The notes under the pieces: model-generated | Databases searched by the model: none | What the model was told of the DNA's origin: nothing | Seen by the model: only the letters and a program-made list of their open reading frames with translations | Shown here: piece after piece, positions 21,634-29,807 of the stretch | How the letters are laid out: every line of letters starts with the position of its first letter | Numbering within the stretch: position 1 is the stretch's first letter | Program-made: the position numbers and the translations under genes | Source of the DNA: Halobacteriales archaeon QS_1_68_20 | GTDB lineage: Archaea; Halobacteriota; Halobacteria; Halobacteriales; PXRE01 | Length of the DNA: 64,000 nt | Assembly (NCBI GenBank): GCA_003021085.1 | Contig: PXRE01000026.1 | Span: 199,338-263,337, forward strand | Direction of reading: 5' to 3'

Positions 21634-21743
21634 GACGGAACAGGGCGGCGGTTCGACGGCCGGTTACAGGTTGATTCCCTGGAACAAGTGGGAACCGGAG
21701 CAGTTCGACGGAACAGGGCGGCGGTTCGACGGCCGGTTACAGG
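21634..21743. repeat. Two 37-bp direct repeats spanning the psmB stop codon
   Basis: The 37 bp starting GACGGAACAGGGCGGCGG and ending GGCCGGTTACAGG occurs identically at 21634-21670 and 21707-21743 (period 73 bp). Copy two contains the last psmB codon and stop (CTG TAA on the minus strand) plus 30 bp of its 3' flank. Copy one sits downstream with its own CTG TAA. Because copies are identical the duplication is probably recent. Confidence 0.85.
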
Positions 21744-22468
21744 ACCTCGTCGAACTCCTTGTGGCCCTCGATGTCGACGCCTTCCTCGGTGATCTCGGCG
21801 AGGAAGATGCCGTCGCCGGAGGCAGCGTCGCGCTCGACGGCGGATTTGACCGCACGCGCGACGACCTGCATGCCTTCCTCGTTCGAGAGATCCTCCTCGT
21901 ACTCCCGTTCGAGGACGCCGTAGGCCAGTTGCATTCCCGACCCGGTGACCGTGTAGTCGTCACGCATCACGCCGCCGGCGGGGTCGATAGAGTAGACGTG
22001 ATGGCCCTCGTCGTCGACGCCGCCCAGGAGGGGGTTGACGGCGAAGAAAGGGCCGCCGCGGATGAAGTTGCCCGCGAGCGTCGACAGCGCTTCCATGCTC
22101 ATGTGTTCGCCGCGGCGGGCCTCGTAGAGGTTGGCCTCGACGCGTAGCGACCGGATGAACGACTGGGCGCCACCGACGGAGCCGGCCATCGTCAGGGCGC
22201 CGGTCGGGTGGATCTGCTCGACCTTCTGGACGTTCTTGTTGGCGACGAACCGGCCGCCGAGCGACGCCCGCATGTCGGTGGCGACGATGACGCCGTCGGC
22301 GGTCGTGACGCCGACGGTGGTCGTCCCGGTCTTGGTGACGTTCTTCATCTCCTCGTCGGAGAACCCGGTGTCGGGGAGCGAGCCGAGTTCGGGTTCGAGC
22401 GGGTCTGCGGCGTCTCTCGTCCTGTCCAGCGACCGGGAGAATCCGGGCCTCTCTGTCGGATCGATCAT
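21737..22468 (-). CDS. psmB: Proteasome subunit beta
   Basis: 243 residues. A 48-residue propeptide ends at Gly48, and autocleavage before Thr49 (TGTTTVGVTTADGVIVATDMRASLG) exposes the catalytic N-terminal threonine. The conserved Asp and Lys are present (TADGVIVATD; NKNVQKVEQI), as are TMAGSVGGAQ and PLLGGVDDEGHHVYSIDPAGG. It forms the two inner rings of the 20S proteasome. TATA-like CTTTAAGG lies about 28 bp before the ATG, as expected for a leaderless mRNA. No alpha subunit or PAN gene lies nearby. Its 3' end is part of a 37-bp direct duplication. Confidence 0.96.
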   Translation of the reverse strand: MIDPTERPGFSRSLDRTRDAADPLEPELGSLPDTGFSDEEMKNVTKTGTTTVGVTTADGVIVATDMRASLGGRFVANKNVQKVEQIHPTGALTMAGSVGGAQSFIRSLRVEANLYEARRGEHMSMEALSTLAGNFIRGGPFFAVNPLLGGVDDEGHHVYSIDPAGGVMRDDYTVTGSGMQLAYGVLEREYEEDLSNEEGMQVVARAVKSAVERDAASGDGIFLAEITEEGVDIEGHKEFDEVL

Positions 22469-22491
22469 CGGTGTCCTGTATTTGCCCGACG

Positions 22492-22500
22492 CCCTTAAAG
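22492..22500 (-). promoter_or_regulatory. psmB TATA box
   Basis: On the minus strand CTTTAAGGG is centred about 28 bp upstream of the psmB ATG, which puts the transcription start at or next to the start codon. Confidence 0.55.
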
Positions 22501-22638
22501 CCTCGACGTTCGCCCCGGTCGTCGGCCCGTCCCTGCGGGTCGCGCCTCGACCGTCAGGCGCTGGCGAGCGACGTCGCCGGCCGGAGCAGCGGCTCGCCGG
22601 TGGTCAGTCAGCGGCGAGAAGTTCGGATCCTCCTTCGG

Positions 22639-22818
22639 TCAGTGCCCCGTCTGCGCTGTTCCTTCGTACGCCGACTCCAGGGACTTTACGACCCTGTGGG
22701 CGGGGATCGAGACCCCCAACCGGCGGACGGTGAGCGCCAGCGGCAGCAGCAGGATGCCGGCCGCGATGCTCAACTGGTACAGCGCGAACACGGTTGCACG
22801 GTATGCCCGGGTGATCAT
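22639..22818 (-). CDS. 59-residue haloarchaeal membrane protein (absent from the ORF track)
   Basis: The frame ATG 22818 to TGA 22639 reads MITRAYRATVFALYQLSIAA then GILLLPLALTVRRLGVSIPA and ends HRVVKSLESAYEGTAQTGH. It has one long hydrophobic helix (FALYQLSIAAGILLLPLALTV) followed by a basic amphipathic stretch, and I recognise the pattern YRATVFALYQ-x-GILLLP-A as a common small haloarchaeal protein found in many genomes. Function is unknown. It was below the length cut-off of the supplied track. It lies on the same strand as psmB, 171 bp upstream of its start. Confidence 0.7.
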   Translation of the reverse strand: MITRAYRATVFALYQLSIAAGILLLPLALTVRRLGVSIPAHRVVKSLESAYEGTAQTGH

Positions 22819-23136
22819 CGGACGGTTCCCTCCTCGGCCGTCACCCTATGTAAAGGTTGTTGCAAAGAACAGAATATAATGATCTTTATTGTGCTATCTA
22901 TCGTACTTCAGTCTTGCGATTCAACTGCGGTTGAACTCACGTCAACCGACGGTGCGGTCGGGGGCGCCGGGGCCGTCAACCAGCGTTGGCTTACGCGCCA
23001 AATTCTCGTAACTTATGCGAATAACGAGCGTTTCCTGCGTCTACCTGCCCTCGCTATAGTCCGGGGTCGAGCAGTTCCGTTCGCCCGCGGGTCCGGAACC
23101 GCAAAGCACGAAACCCTCCGGAACGCAACGGAAAGC
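22819..23136. other. 318-bp intergenic region with 6-bp inverted repeat
   Basis: This stretch upstream of UPF0212 starts with an AT-rich part (AGAATATAATGATCTTTATTG, 22871-22891) that could hold divergent promoters. At 22920-22935 a perfect TTCAAC-TGCG-GTTGAA inverted repeat looks like an operator half-site pair or a short hairpin. I see no convincing gene in it; the 347-residue frame in the track merely extends the downstream gene. Confidence 0.4.
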
Positions 23137-23514
23137 ATGAGCAACTACCTCGTTGCCATGGAGGCGGCCTGGTTGGTACGCGACGTCGAGGATATCGACG
23201 ACGCCATCGGTGTCGCGGTCAGCGAGGCCGGCAAGCGGTTGAACCAGCGGGACATGGACTACGTGGAGGTCGAGGTGGGGGCGACGCCGTGCCCGGCCTG
23301 TGGGGAGCCGTTCGACTCCGCGTTCATCGCCGCCGGCACCGCGCTGGTGGGACTCCTCCTGGAGATGAAGGTGTTCAACGCCGAGAGCGAGGAACACGCC
23401 GCCCGTATCGCGAAGAGCGAGGTCGGCGGCGCTCTCCAGGACGTCCCGCTGTCGGTCGTCGAGACGATGGCGTTCGAGGGGGAGGAAGCCCCGGATCCCG
23501 AGGAGAGCGTCTGA
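23137..23514 (+). CDS. UPF0212 (DUF555) family protein
   Basis: 125 residues from the ATG at 23137 (MSNYLVAMEAAWLVRDVEDIDDAIGVAVSEAGKRLN). The longer track frame adds 222 residues of non-coding sequence. It has the family's CPACG pair and the conserved KVFNAESEEHAARIAKSEVGGALQDVPL core. UPF0212/DUF555 proteins are confined to archaea and have no known function. The two Cys might bind a metal together with residues elsewhere. The gene precedes the HTH-CBS regulator by 55 bp on the same strand and may form an operon with it. Confidence 0.85.
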   Translation: MSNYLVAMEAAWLVRDVEDIDDAIGVAVSEAGKRLNQRDMDYVEVEVGATPCPACGEPFDSAFIAAGTALVGLLLEMKVFNAESEEHAARIAKSEVGGALQDVPLSVVETMAFEGEEAPDPEESV

Positions 23515-23569
23515 CGCGGCGCGAGTGCGGTTCCGAACTTTTTTGTGATAACTATCGGTTATTCCAGGT

Positions 23570-24121
23570 ATGGAGCTGCCGACGCCGCAGGACCTCAAGG
23601 AGCGCCGGACCGAGCTCGACCTCACCCAGAGCGAGCTCGCCGAGCGGGCGGACGTCTCCCAGCCCCTGATCGCCCGCGTCGAGGGGGGTGACGTCGACCC
23701 GCGGCTCTCGACGCTACGGCGCATCGTCAACGCGCTGGAGGAGGCCCGCGGGGACGTCGTCCGTGCCGAGGACCTGATGCACCAGAACGTCGTCAGCGTC
23801 GCACCCGACGACGCCGTGGAGTCGGCCCGCGACGTGATGCTCACCGAGGGGTACTCGCAACTGCCCGTCGTCCGCGACGGGAGCCCCCAGGGCATCATCA
23901 GCAACACCGACATCCGGCAGGCCAGCGAGCGCCGCGACGAACCGGTCGGGCAGTTACCGGTAGCCGAGGTGATGCACGAGAGCGTCAGCACCGTCGAGCC
24001 GGACACGCCGCTGGAGGAGGTCGACGCCCTGCTGAATCACCACCGGACCGTGCTCGTGGTCTCGGGCGGCGAAGTCGTCGGCATCGTCACCGAGGCCGAC
24101 ATCGCCGCCCAGGTGTCCTAG
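23570..24121 (+). CDS. HTH-CBS transcription regulator
   Basis: 183 residues. An XRE-type helix-turn-helix occupies residues 8-60 (LKERRTELDLTQSELAERADVSQPLIARVEGGDVDPRLSTLRRIVNAL). Two CBS domains follow: AEDLMHQNVVSVAPDDAVESARDVMLTEGYSQLPVVRDGSPQGIISNTDI and VAEVMHESVSTVEPDTPLEEVDALLNHHRTVLVVSGGEVVGIVTEADI. CBS pairs usually bind adenosyl ligands (AMP, ATP, SAM), so DNA binding may respond to energy state. This fusion is widespread in archaea. AT-rich TTTTTTGTGATAACTATCGGTTATTCC just upstream probably contains the promoter. The next gene starts 2 nt after the stop. Confidence 0.9.
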   Translation: MELPTPQDLKERRTELDLTQSELAERADVSQPLIARVEGGDVDPRLSTLRRIVNALEEARGDVVRAEDLMHQNVVSVAPDDAVESARDVMLTEGYSQLPVVRDGSPQGIISNTDIRQASERRDEPVGQLPVAEVMHESVSTVEPDTPLEEVDALLNHHRTVLVVSGGEVVGIVTEADIAAQVS

Positions 24122-24122
24122 C

Positions 24123-24359
24123 GTGTCGTACCCTCTCCGTCCACGACCCCCGAGTCACGAACCCGCCGAGTACCAGTTCACGGAAAGCGGCGACGTCGTG
24201 GACGGGTCGACCGCGACCGGACGCGTCTGGGGCGTGATGGACAGTTACCGCTTCAGCGGCGAGATAACGGACTTCCGAGCCAGTCGGGACGTCACGGTCG
24301 TCGTCGACGGCCGGACGGTCGACCCCGAGGACATCCCCGGCGGGACGGGCGACGAGTAA
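24123..24359 (+). CDS. Small haloarchaeal protein of unknown function
   Basis: 78 residues starting at a GTG 1 nt after the HTH-CBS stop, so the two are probably co-translated. The core VDGSTATGRVWGVMDSYRFSGEITDFRASRDVTVVVDGRTVDPEDI is beta-rich and acidic. I recall similar short haloarchaeal proteins with YRFSG-x-DF-x-V-VDG, but no function is known. No membrane segment or Cys. It converges with purM, whose stop lies 44 bp away. Confidence 0.6.
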   Translation: MSYPLRPRPPSHEPAEYQFTESGDVVDGSTATGRVWGVMDSYRFSGEITDFRASRDVTVVVDGRTVDPEDIPGGTGDE

Positions 24360-24402
24360 CAGTCGCGGGGGCGTTCGTTCTCGGTCCCGACGACCGCGTT
24401 CG

Positions 24403-25383
24403 TTACAGTTCCAGTCCTCGGACCGAGACGCCGTCGCCGTCTCCGACGCGACCGACGATCCGACCGTCGCCCGCGCCGGCCAGGTCGACCGCTCGCTCCG
24501 GGGGGACCGCGGCGACGAACCCCATCCCCATGTTGAAGGTGCGGTACATCTCCTCGTCGGCGACGTCGCCGGCGTCCTGCACGAACTCGAACACCGGCTG
24601 GGCCGGGAAGGGGTCGGTCACCTCGTAGCGGTGCTCGCCCATCCGCTCGAGGTTCGTCCACCCGCCCCCGGTAACGTGGGCCGCCGCGCGGACGCCGTGT
24701 TCCCGTAACGGCCCGAGCAAGTCGGCGTAGATGCGGGTCGGCTCCAGCAGGACCTCGCCGATAGTTCGCTCTGGGTCCGGCGGGAACGGGTCGCCGTAGT
24801 CGTGTTCGCGGGTGACGGCCTCGCGCGCGAGGGTGAGGCCGTTGGAGTGGATGCCGCTGGCGGGCCAGGCGACCAGCGAGTCGCCGGGTTCGGCCTCGCC
24901 GGGAAACGGCGCGTCCTTCGACGCCAGGCCAGCGCAGGCGCCGGCGAGGTCGAACCCCTCGATCACCTCGGGCATCACGGCCGTCTCGCCGGCGACCAGT
25001 TCGACGCCGGCCTGCTCGCACCCGCGGGCCAGGCCTTCCCCGACGGCCTCCGCGAACCCCTCGGCGGGTTCGTCGACCGCCAGGTAATCGACGAAGGCGA
25101 CGGGTTCGACGCCCGCGGCGACGAGGTCGTTGACGTTCATCGCCACGCAGTCGACGCCGACCGTCGAGAACTCCTCCATTGCCTCGGCGACGAGCAGTTT
25201 CGTCCCGACGCCGTCGGTCGTCAGCGCCAGGTACCGGTCGCCGATGTCCAGCAGGCCCGCGTAGTCGCCCGCCACCCCCTCGACGGCCGACACCAGCGCG
25301 GCCGTGGCCGTCTCGCTGGCTTCCACGTCCACCCCTGCGTCGGCGTAGGTTAGTCCATCCTCTGGATCCTCGTCCTTCCCCAT
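24403..25383 (-). CDS. purM: Phosphoribosylformylglycinamidine cyclo-ligase
   Basis: 326 residues from the ATG at 25383. The track frame (469 residues) runs far upstream and is not supported. Family signatures are intact: LTYADAGVDVEA at the N-terminus, LALTTDGVGTKLLVAEAM near 48, VGVDCVAMNVNDLVAAGVEPVAFVDYLA near 75, ELVAGETAVMPEVI near 128, and ASGIHSNGLTLAREA near 170. AIR synthetase closes the imidazole ring (FGAM plus ATP to AIR) in purine synthesis and acts as a homodimer in the cytoplasm. It has no purine neighbours here, as is common in haloarchaea. Confidence 0.95.
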   Translation of the reverse strand: MGKDEDPEDGLTYADAGVDVEASETATAALVSAVEGVAGDYAGLLDIGDRYLALTTDGVGTKLLVAEAMEEFSTVGVDCVAMNVNDLVAAGVEPVAFVDYLAVDEPAEGFAEAVGEGLARGCEQAGVELVAGETAVMPEVIEGFDLAGACAGLASKDAPFPGEAEPGDSLVAWPASGIHSNGLTLAREAVTREHDYGDPFPPDPERTIGEVLLEPTRIYADLLGPLREHGVRAAAHVTGGGWTNLERMGEHRYEVTDPFPAQPVFEFVQDAGDVADEEMYRTFNMGMGFVAAVPPERAVDLAGAGDGRIVGRVGDGDGVSVRGLEL

Positions 25384-25496
25384 ACCGGAACTCCGACTCG
25401 CTGCGAGCAAAAGGGTGCTGTTTTCCACCCCGGTCGACAGGCCGCTACCCCGGTGACGACCGCCCGCCCAGAAACGGAGATCGGCTTCGATGCCCG

Positions 25497-26087
25497 TCAG
25501 GACTCCGAGATAGTCAGTGCGAACAGGTCGGTCGTGAACGAACAGTAGTCGTATTCGCGAGCGGCCGCCCGAACCTCCTCCGGCACTTGATCGAGGGGGA
25601 CCGGGTTGCTCGTCGGCGCCATCCGGTCGAACCAATCTTCGGCGTCGGCCCGAAGTGATTCCAGTTCGAGGTGGAACCGCCGGTCGCTCTCGGACGGGGA
25701 AACTGGCTGGAGTTCGAGTATCGGCGGGTCCTGCCGGTCGGCGTGGCTCAGTAACCTCGCGTAGACGGTCCCCTGGTACTCGATGTACTCGACGTCCGAA
25801 ACCTCCTTGCACGCCTCCGAACGAGATTCGTCCCAGTCGACGTAGTACTCGTCATCGATGGCCGCTTTCGCGATTTCACGCTGTTCGGGCCGGAGGTCCT
25901 CGAACGGCACGACGGTGTCGTCTTCCCCGGGCGGCTCCTTGCCTACAATCTCGATCGCATCGGCCCTGGCGATTGCAGGTGGTCCGGACTCGAACCCCGC
26001 CGAGAGTTCGGTACTCCCTTCAACCATCGCTTCGTTCAGGGCGTCCACCGTTTCCCAGTGCAACACGGCGATCGTCACGTCCGTCAC
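25497..26087 (-). CDS. Hypothetical acidic protein
   Basis: 196 residues, very rich in D and E, without signal peptide, membrane helix or known motif. It begins MTDVTIAVLHWETVDALNEAM and has YVDWDESRSEACKEVSDVEYIEYQGTVYARLL and a C-terminal EVRAAAREYDYCSFTTDLFALTISES. The codon use resembles its neighbours. It is next to an AT-richer patch holding a decayed gene on the other strand, so it may belong to an accessory segment. I do not recognise the family. Confidence 0.55.
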   Translation of the reverse strand: MTDVTIAVLHWETVDALNEAMVEGSTELSAGFESGPPAIARADAIEIVGKEPPGEDDTVVPFEDLRPEQREIAKAAIDDEYYVDWDESRSEACKEVSDVEYIEYQGTVYARLLSHADRQDPPILELQPVSPSESDRRFHLELESLRADAEDWFDRMAPTSNPVPLDQVPEEVRAAAREYDYCSFTTDLFALTISES

Positions 26088-26165
26088 GTCCCCCGAACGG
26101 ACCTCCTCTACGTGTAGTCGGCGGTGCTTGTTTTTCCGCTATCTGATTCGTCCTACGATAACCAG

Positions 26166-26655
26166 ATGGGATGGCAGTATCGAGCAGAACCATTAGAAGA
26201 ACCGGCCGGAGCTGAGCGACTTCCCGAACGTTACAAGAATCCAGTGTTCACGGTTGGTATTCCTCTCCCGTCGAAAATTGAACAACAGGACTTGCGAATC
26301 GGGATCGTCAACGAGGACAAATCGATTGGGGTCAGTTGGAAATCACCTCAGGAGGTGCAGCGTGACCTAGCTACTGATGTAGATCTCTCGGTCAAATCAT
26401 TAGAACTCCCAGAAACGATTGAATATGGTCAGACATTCCAAGTGAATATGAGGGTAACCAACAAGTATAGCAGTCTGGTGTGTTCCGATTTAATCTCGGA
26501 GAAAGGCGAGACAATCACAAGGGCGCGTTCTCGATTGATGTTGCTGGTGGTTCGGACGCCATTTGGAACGGTAAATCGAGATATCCCCGATACCAATGCC
26601 GGAATTAGAAATGGATAAAGCAGTATTTGAGGTAAAGGTCACGATCTCGGCATAG
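26166..26655 (+). pseudogene. Decayed gene with CARDB/Ig-like domain, several frameshifts
   Basis: The frame from the ATG at 26166 reads sensibly to VDLSVKSLELPETIEYGQTFQVNMRVTNK, an Ig-like CARDB-type strand pair. It then leaves the expected pattern. In the next phase FRFNLGE and GAFSIDVAGGSDAIWNGKSRYP continue it, and in the third phase MDKAVFEVKVTISA-stop gives a typical C-terminal beta strand (to 26655). Thus at least two indels break one gene. GC content is clearly lower than in neighbouring genes, a sign of transfer. The signal peptide expected for such haloarchaeal surface proteins is missing, so the 5' end may also be lost. Confidence 0.6.
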
Positions 26656-26777
26656 GTCACGACGACGGTCTTCGATATGATGATACTGGAACGACGTATG
26701 CGACCCCAATGGGTTGCGGTGCAGGGGAGTCAAACAACTGTAACGAAACGTGTTCTTCAAACTCTACAGAAGAGTAG
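26631..26777 (+). other. AT-richer remnant with Cys-rich open frame
   Basis: After the decayed gene an open stretch reads GKGHDLGIGHDDGLRYDDTGTT and ends YATPMGCGAGESNNCNETCSSNSTEE-stop at 26777. It lacks a good start codon. An internal ATG would give a 22-residue peptide with three Cys. It may be the tail of another lost gene. The remaining sequence to 26881 is AT-rich and shows nothing I can name. Confidence 0.3.
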
Positions 26778-26881
26778 GATCACTGGTATGGTGACTGTGA
26801 GGTATATAAATAACTGTATTTGATAGCAGGTTCATTTCCATATATGGCTTGTATCCCTCATCGGGACTCCTCTGTACGGCT

Positions 26882-27514
26882 CTAGATCGGAACGGACCCA
26901 GGGAACAGGATCCCCAGCGCCAGCAACAGGCTGGGGACGAACACGACTGTGAACGCCACGACGCTCCAGTCCAGCACTTTCCGGCCGTCCAGCGGGCCGA
27001 ACGGGAGCATGTTGAACGCGCCCAGGAGCAGGTTGATGAACACGCCGTAGACGCCCACCAGCCCCACGAAGGGGCCGCCCCACAGCGCGAACGGCAGGAA
27101 CACCGCCGCGAGCGCGAGGTTCGTCACCGGCCCGGCGAGCGCGATCAGCCCACGCTGGCGGGGGGTCAGGCGGCCGCGGTGGTGGACTGCGCCGGGCGCC
27201 GCGAAGATGAACCCGGCGAACGCGGACATCAACGCGAGAAACAGCATGCCGTAGTCCGCGCGGAACGCCGCGACCTGGCCGAACCGGACCGCGACCACCT
27301 TGTGGGCGAGTTCGTGCAACAGGAACGCCACCCCGGCCGACAGGAGACTCGCGCCGAACAGGCCCAGCGGGTCCGACAGCAGGAACCGCCTGCCGCCGCC
27401 GGCGAAGAAGACGGCGAACGCCAGGCTCAACACCACCCACGCGATCAGCAGGTCCCGGAGTTCCTCCGTGCCGAACTCCAGTCCCCGTCCGGAGTGGGTA
27501 CCCCGCCGGCTCAT
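26882..27514 (-). CDS. Site-2-protease-like M50 membrane metalloprotease
   Basis: 210 residues with about six hydrophobic segments. The zinc motif HELAH (within VAFLLHELAHKVVAVRFG, near residue 66) and the second site FNMLPFGPLDGRKVL (near 167, NxxPxxxLDG type) are both present. These are the catalytic features of intramembrane M50 peptidases, which cut transmembrane regulators or maintain membrane protein quality. It lacks PDZ or CBS domains. It lies on the same strand just downstream of the TraB-family gene with a 25-bp gap, so the two are probably co-transcribed. Confidence 0.85.
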   Translation of the reverse strand: MSRRGTHSGRGLEFGTEELRDLLIAWVVLSLAFAVFFAGGGRRFLLSDPLGLFGASLLSAGVAFLLHELAHKVVAVRFGQVAAFRADYGMLFLALMSAFAGFIFAAPGAVHHRGRLTPRQRGLIALAGPVTNLALAAVFLPFALWGGPFVGLVGVYGVFINLLLGAFNMLPFGPLDGRKVLDWSVVAFTVVFVPSLLLALGILFPGSVPI

Positions 27515-27539
27515 GGTCGCTCCGCGAATGGTCGCGTCG

Positions 27540-28856
27540 TCACGTTACCACGTCCACGATCAGGCGGGCGCTCTCGCGGGCGCCGTCGAGCATCAGGTCC
27601 GGAATCTGCCCGACGCCGCCGATTTCCGCGCCCAGCCACGGGAGCACGACGAACCCGAACAGGACGCTGGCGACGAAACTGCCGATGTTCGTCATGGCGA
27701 CGATCATGATCAACCGGAACAGCGGGACGTCGAACATCTGCGAGAGCAGTTCCCGGATGGGCGTCTCCTCGTCGGACATGATCTCGTTGAGCGTGGCGAT
27801 GTCGCCGACGTTGACGGAGGTGTACCGCAGTTCGACGTACCCTGCGAACCACCCGGGCGCCAGCAGCGGGTTGACGCTGGTCAGCCACGCCACCGCGCCG
27901 CCGACGCCCGCGCTCGTCCACCGGGCGCCCGCTAGCTTCGCCAGCGTGAACGCGAACAGCGCGTTGACGACGAACCACGCGCCGAACAGCTGCAGGAGGA
28001 AGGCGTTGCGGACCCCGGCCATCGCAAGCAGGACGAAAAACAGCAGGAACCCCACGGAGAACAGGTACCCGAAGAGCTTGAACCACGGGATGCCCCGTTT
28101 GGAGGCCGACCCGACCAGCGAGTCCATCGGCGGCAACTCCCCGGGGTGTTCGAGGTAGTGCTCGATGCCGGCCTTGTGGCCCGCACCGACGACGGCGACG
28201 ACGTCCTTGCCCTGTGCCCGGAGCGAGACGAGGTTGTGGGCGATGTAGGCGTCACGTTCGTCGATCAGCGCCTCGGCCCCACCCGGGGAGAACCGCCTGA
28301 ACTCCTCCAGCATCGCCGTCACCACGTCGCCGTCCGTGAGGTCCTCCATGTCGATTTCCTCTTCCTCTTCGTCGACGCCGAACCCGAACATGGCGCCGAA
28401 CAGCGCGGCGACCATCTTCAGTTTCTGGAGGAACGACAGCCTGGCCCAGAACCGCTGGATGGTCATCTGGATGTCGCGGTCGACCAGGGCAACGTCGATG
28501 TCCAGTTCCTCGGCAGTCTCGACAGCCGCGAGCATGTCCGCACCGGGCTTGATGTCGAACCGTTCGCCGAGTCGCGTCTGCACGTAGGAGAGTAGCCAGT
28601 AGGCCAGCAACTGGAAGACCGTGTTGCCACGTAGCAGGTCCGACGGGTCGAGGTCGTCGGGCGTCTCGCCCTGCAACTGTCGGTAGCGTCCCTCGTCGAG
28701 TTCGACGGCGACGACGTCCGGTCGCTCGGACTCGATGGTCCGCTCCACCTCCTCGACGCTGTCGTGGGAGACGTGTGCCGTCCCGACGACGCGTATCTCG
28801 CCGTCCCCGCTGGACCCCGCCGGGGGGTCCGTGGCCGACTCCGGTCGCTCGGTCAT
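27540..28856 (-). CDS. TraB/PrgY-family membrane protein
   Basis: 438 residues. The N-terminal domain has the TraB signature GTAHVSHDSVEEVERTIESERPDVVAVELDEGRYRQL (residues 27-64), with a later VVAVVGAGHKAGIEHYL near 219. The C-terminal half holds four to five hydrophobic helices, including LFSVGFLLFFVLLAMAG and FVASVLFGFVVLPWLG. The family was named after enterococcal pheromone shutdown proteins, and the N-domain resembles erythromycin-esterase/ChaN-like or TIKI folds; its function in archaea is unknown. The 5' side is divergent from the M48 peptidase. Probably in operon with the M50 peptidase. Confidence 0.85.
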   Translation of the reverse strand: MTERPESATDPPAGSSGDGEIRVVGTAHVSHDSVEEVERTIESERPDVVAVELDEGRYRQLQGETPDDLDPSDLLRGNTVFQLLAYWLLSYVQTRLGERFDIKPGADMLAAVETAEELDIDVALVDRDIQMTIQRFWARLSFLQKLKMVAALFGAMFGFGVDEEEEEIDMEDLTDGDVVTAMLEEFRRFSPGGAEALIDERDAYIAHNLVSLRAQGKDVVAVVGAGHKAGIEHYLEHPGELPPMDSLVGSASKRGIPWFKLFGYLFSVGFLLFFVLLAMAGVRNAFLLQLFGAWFVVNALFAFTLAKLAGARWTSAGVGGAVAWLTSVNPLLAPGWFAGYVELRYTSVNVGDIATLNEIMSDEETPIRELLSQMFDVPLFRLIMIVAMTNIGSFVASVLFGFVVLPWLGAEIGGVGQIPDLMLDGARESARLIVDVVT

Positions 28857-29062
28857 CGTCCTCGCTATACGCGCACGGCTTTTACCGTTTCCGGAGCGAC
28901 CAGCGGCGGTCCAGACGGCCGGTATCCGTTAAATCGTCGACGCTTTCGCCGCGAGTAACGACCCGATACCCGGCGGTAGTTACCACGTAGTTCGAGGAAT
29001 GAGACACTTACTCGACCGCAGGCGAGCGTTTATGACCCGCGAGGACCGGGGTTGGACTGCTG

Positions 29063-29737
29063 ATGGGGCTACACACCGGTCGGGTCTTCGACGGCGGCGA
29101 TCCGCTGGTTCCGCTCGGAATCGCGGCCGCGGTCGTCGCCGGATTCGCAGTCGCGCCGTGGGTCGTCTCCCTGTTCGCGCCCACGAGACGCCCGGGAACC
29201 GAACTTCGCGAGCAACTGGAATCACTCCCGGGATCGCCCGCGCCCGCTCGCGTCCGGGTCGTGACGGGCGGGCGTGGCGAGGCGGTGGACGCGTTCGCCG
29301 TCGGTGTCTTCCCTGGCGCGGAGTACGTCTACGTTACCGAGGGGTTGCTGGCGTCGTTCGACGCCGAGGAGAGCGCTGCGGTGCTGGCCCACGAGGCCGG
29401 CCACCTCCGCCTGGGCCACCTCCGGCGGCGCTGCGCGGCGGCGGGACTGGCCGGCGTGACCTGGGCCGTCGTCGCCGGGAGCGTCTCGGCCGTCGGACCC
29501 CTCGTGGCGACGGTCGGGTTCGCGGGGTGTCTGCTGGCGGTCGTGCTCGCGCTCGGCGTCCGCCACGAGTACGCGGCCGACCGGTTCGCTGCCGAGCGGA
29601 CGGGCCGGGACGCGACGTTGCGGGCGCTCAGGTCACTCGAACGGTCGACGACCGCGTCCCGGGCACCCGCGCCGCTGGACCGGTTGAGCGCCCGCGCCTG
29701 GTTGCGCCGCCGGATCGCACGGTTGCGGGTCGAGTGA
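29063..29737 (+). CDS. M48-like membrane-bound zinc metalloprotease
   Basis: 224 residues. A first hydrophobic helix (LVPLGIAAAVVAGFAVAPWVVSLFA) is followed by a domain with HEAGH (VLAHEAGHLRLGHLRRRCAAAG, near residue 109) and, 65 residues on, RHEYAADRFAAERTG, supplying the third zinc ligand Glu. Two hydrophobic segments lie between them. The set matches HtpX/Ste24-type M48 peptidases, which degrade damaged membrane proteins. It is shorter than HtpX (about 290). The first ATG giving a good N-terminus is at 29063; the gene is divergent from the TraB gene. Confidence 0.8.
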   Translation: MGLHTGRVFDGGDPLVPLGIAAAVVAGFAVAPWVVSLFAPTRRPGTELREQLESLPGSPAPARVRVVTGGRGEAVDAFAVGVFPGAEYVYVTEGLLASFDAEESAAVLAHEAGHLRLGHLRRRCAAAGLAGVTWAVVAGSVSAVGPLVATVGFAGCLLAVVLALGVRHEYAADRFAAERTGRDATLRALRSLERSTTASRAPAPLDRLSARAWLRRRIARLRVE

Positions 29738-29807
29738 GGATTACGGCAGGAGCGCCACGGCAGACGGACATCGTCACCTTTCAGTCCGGACGCCGGCAAC
29801 TCCCGCC

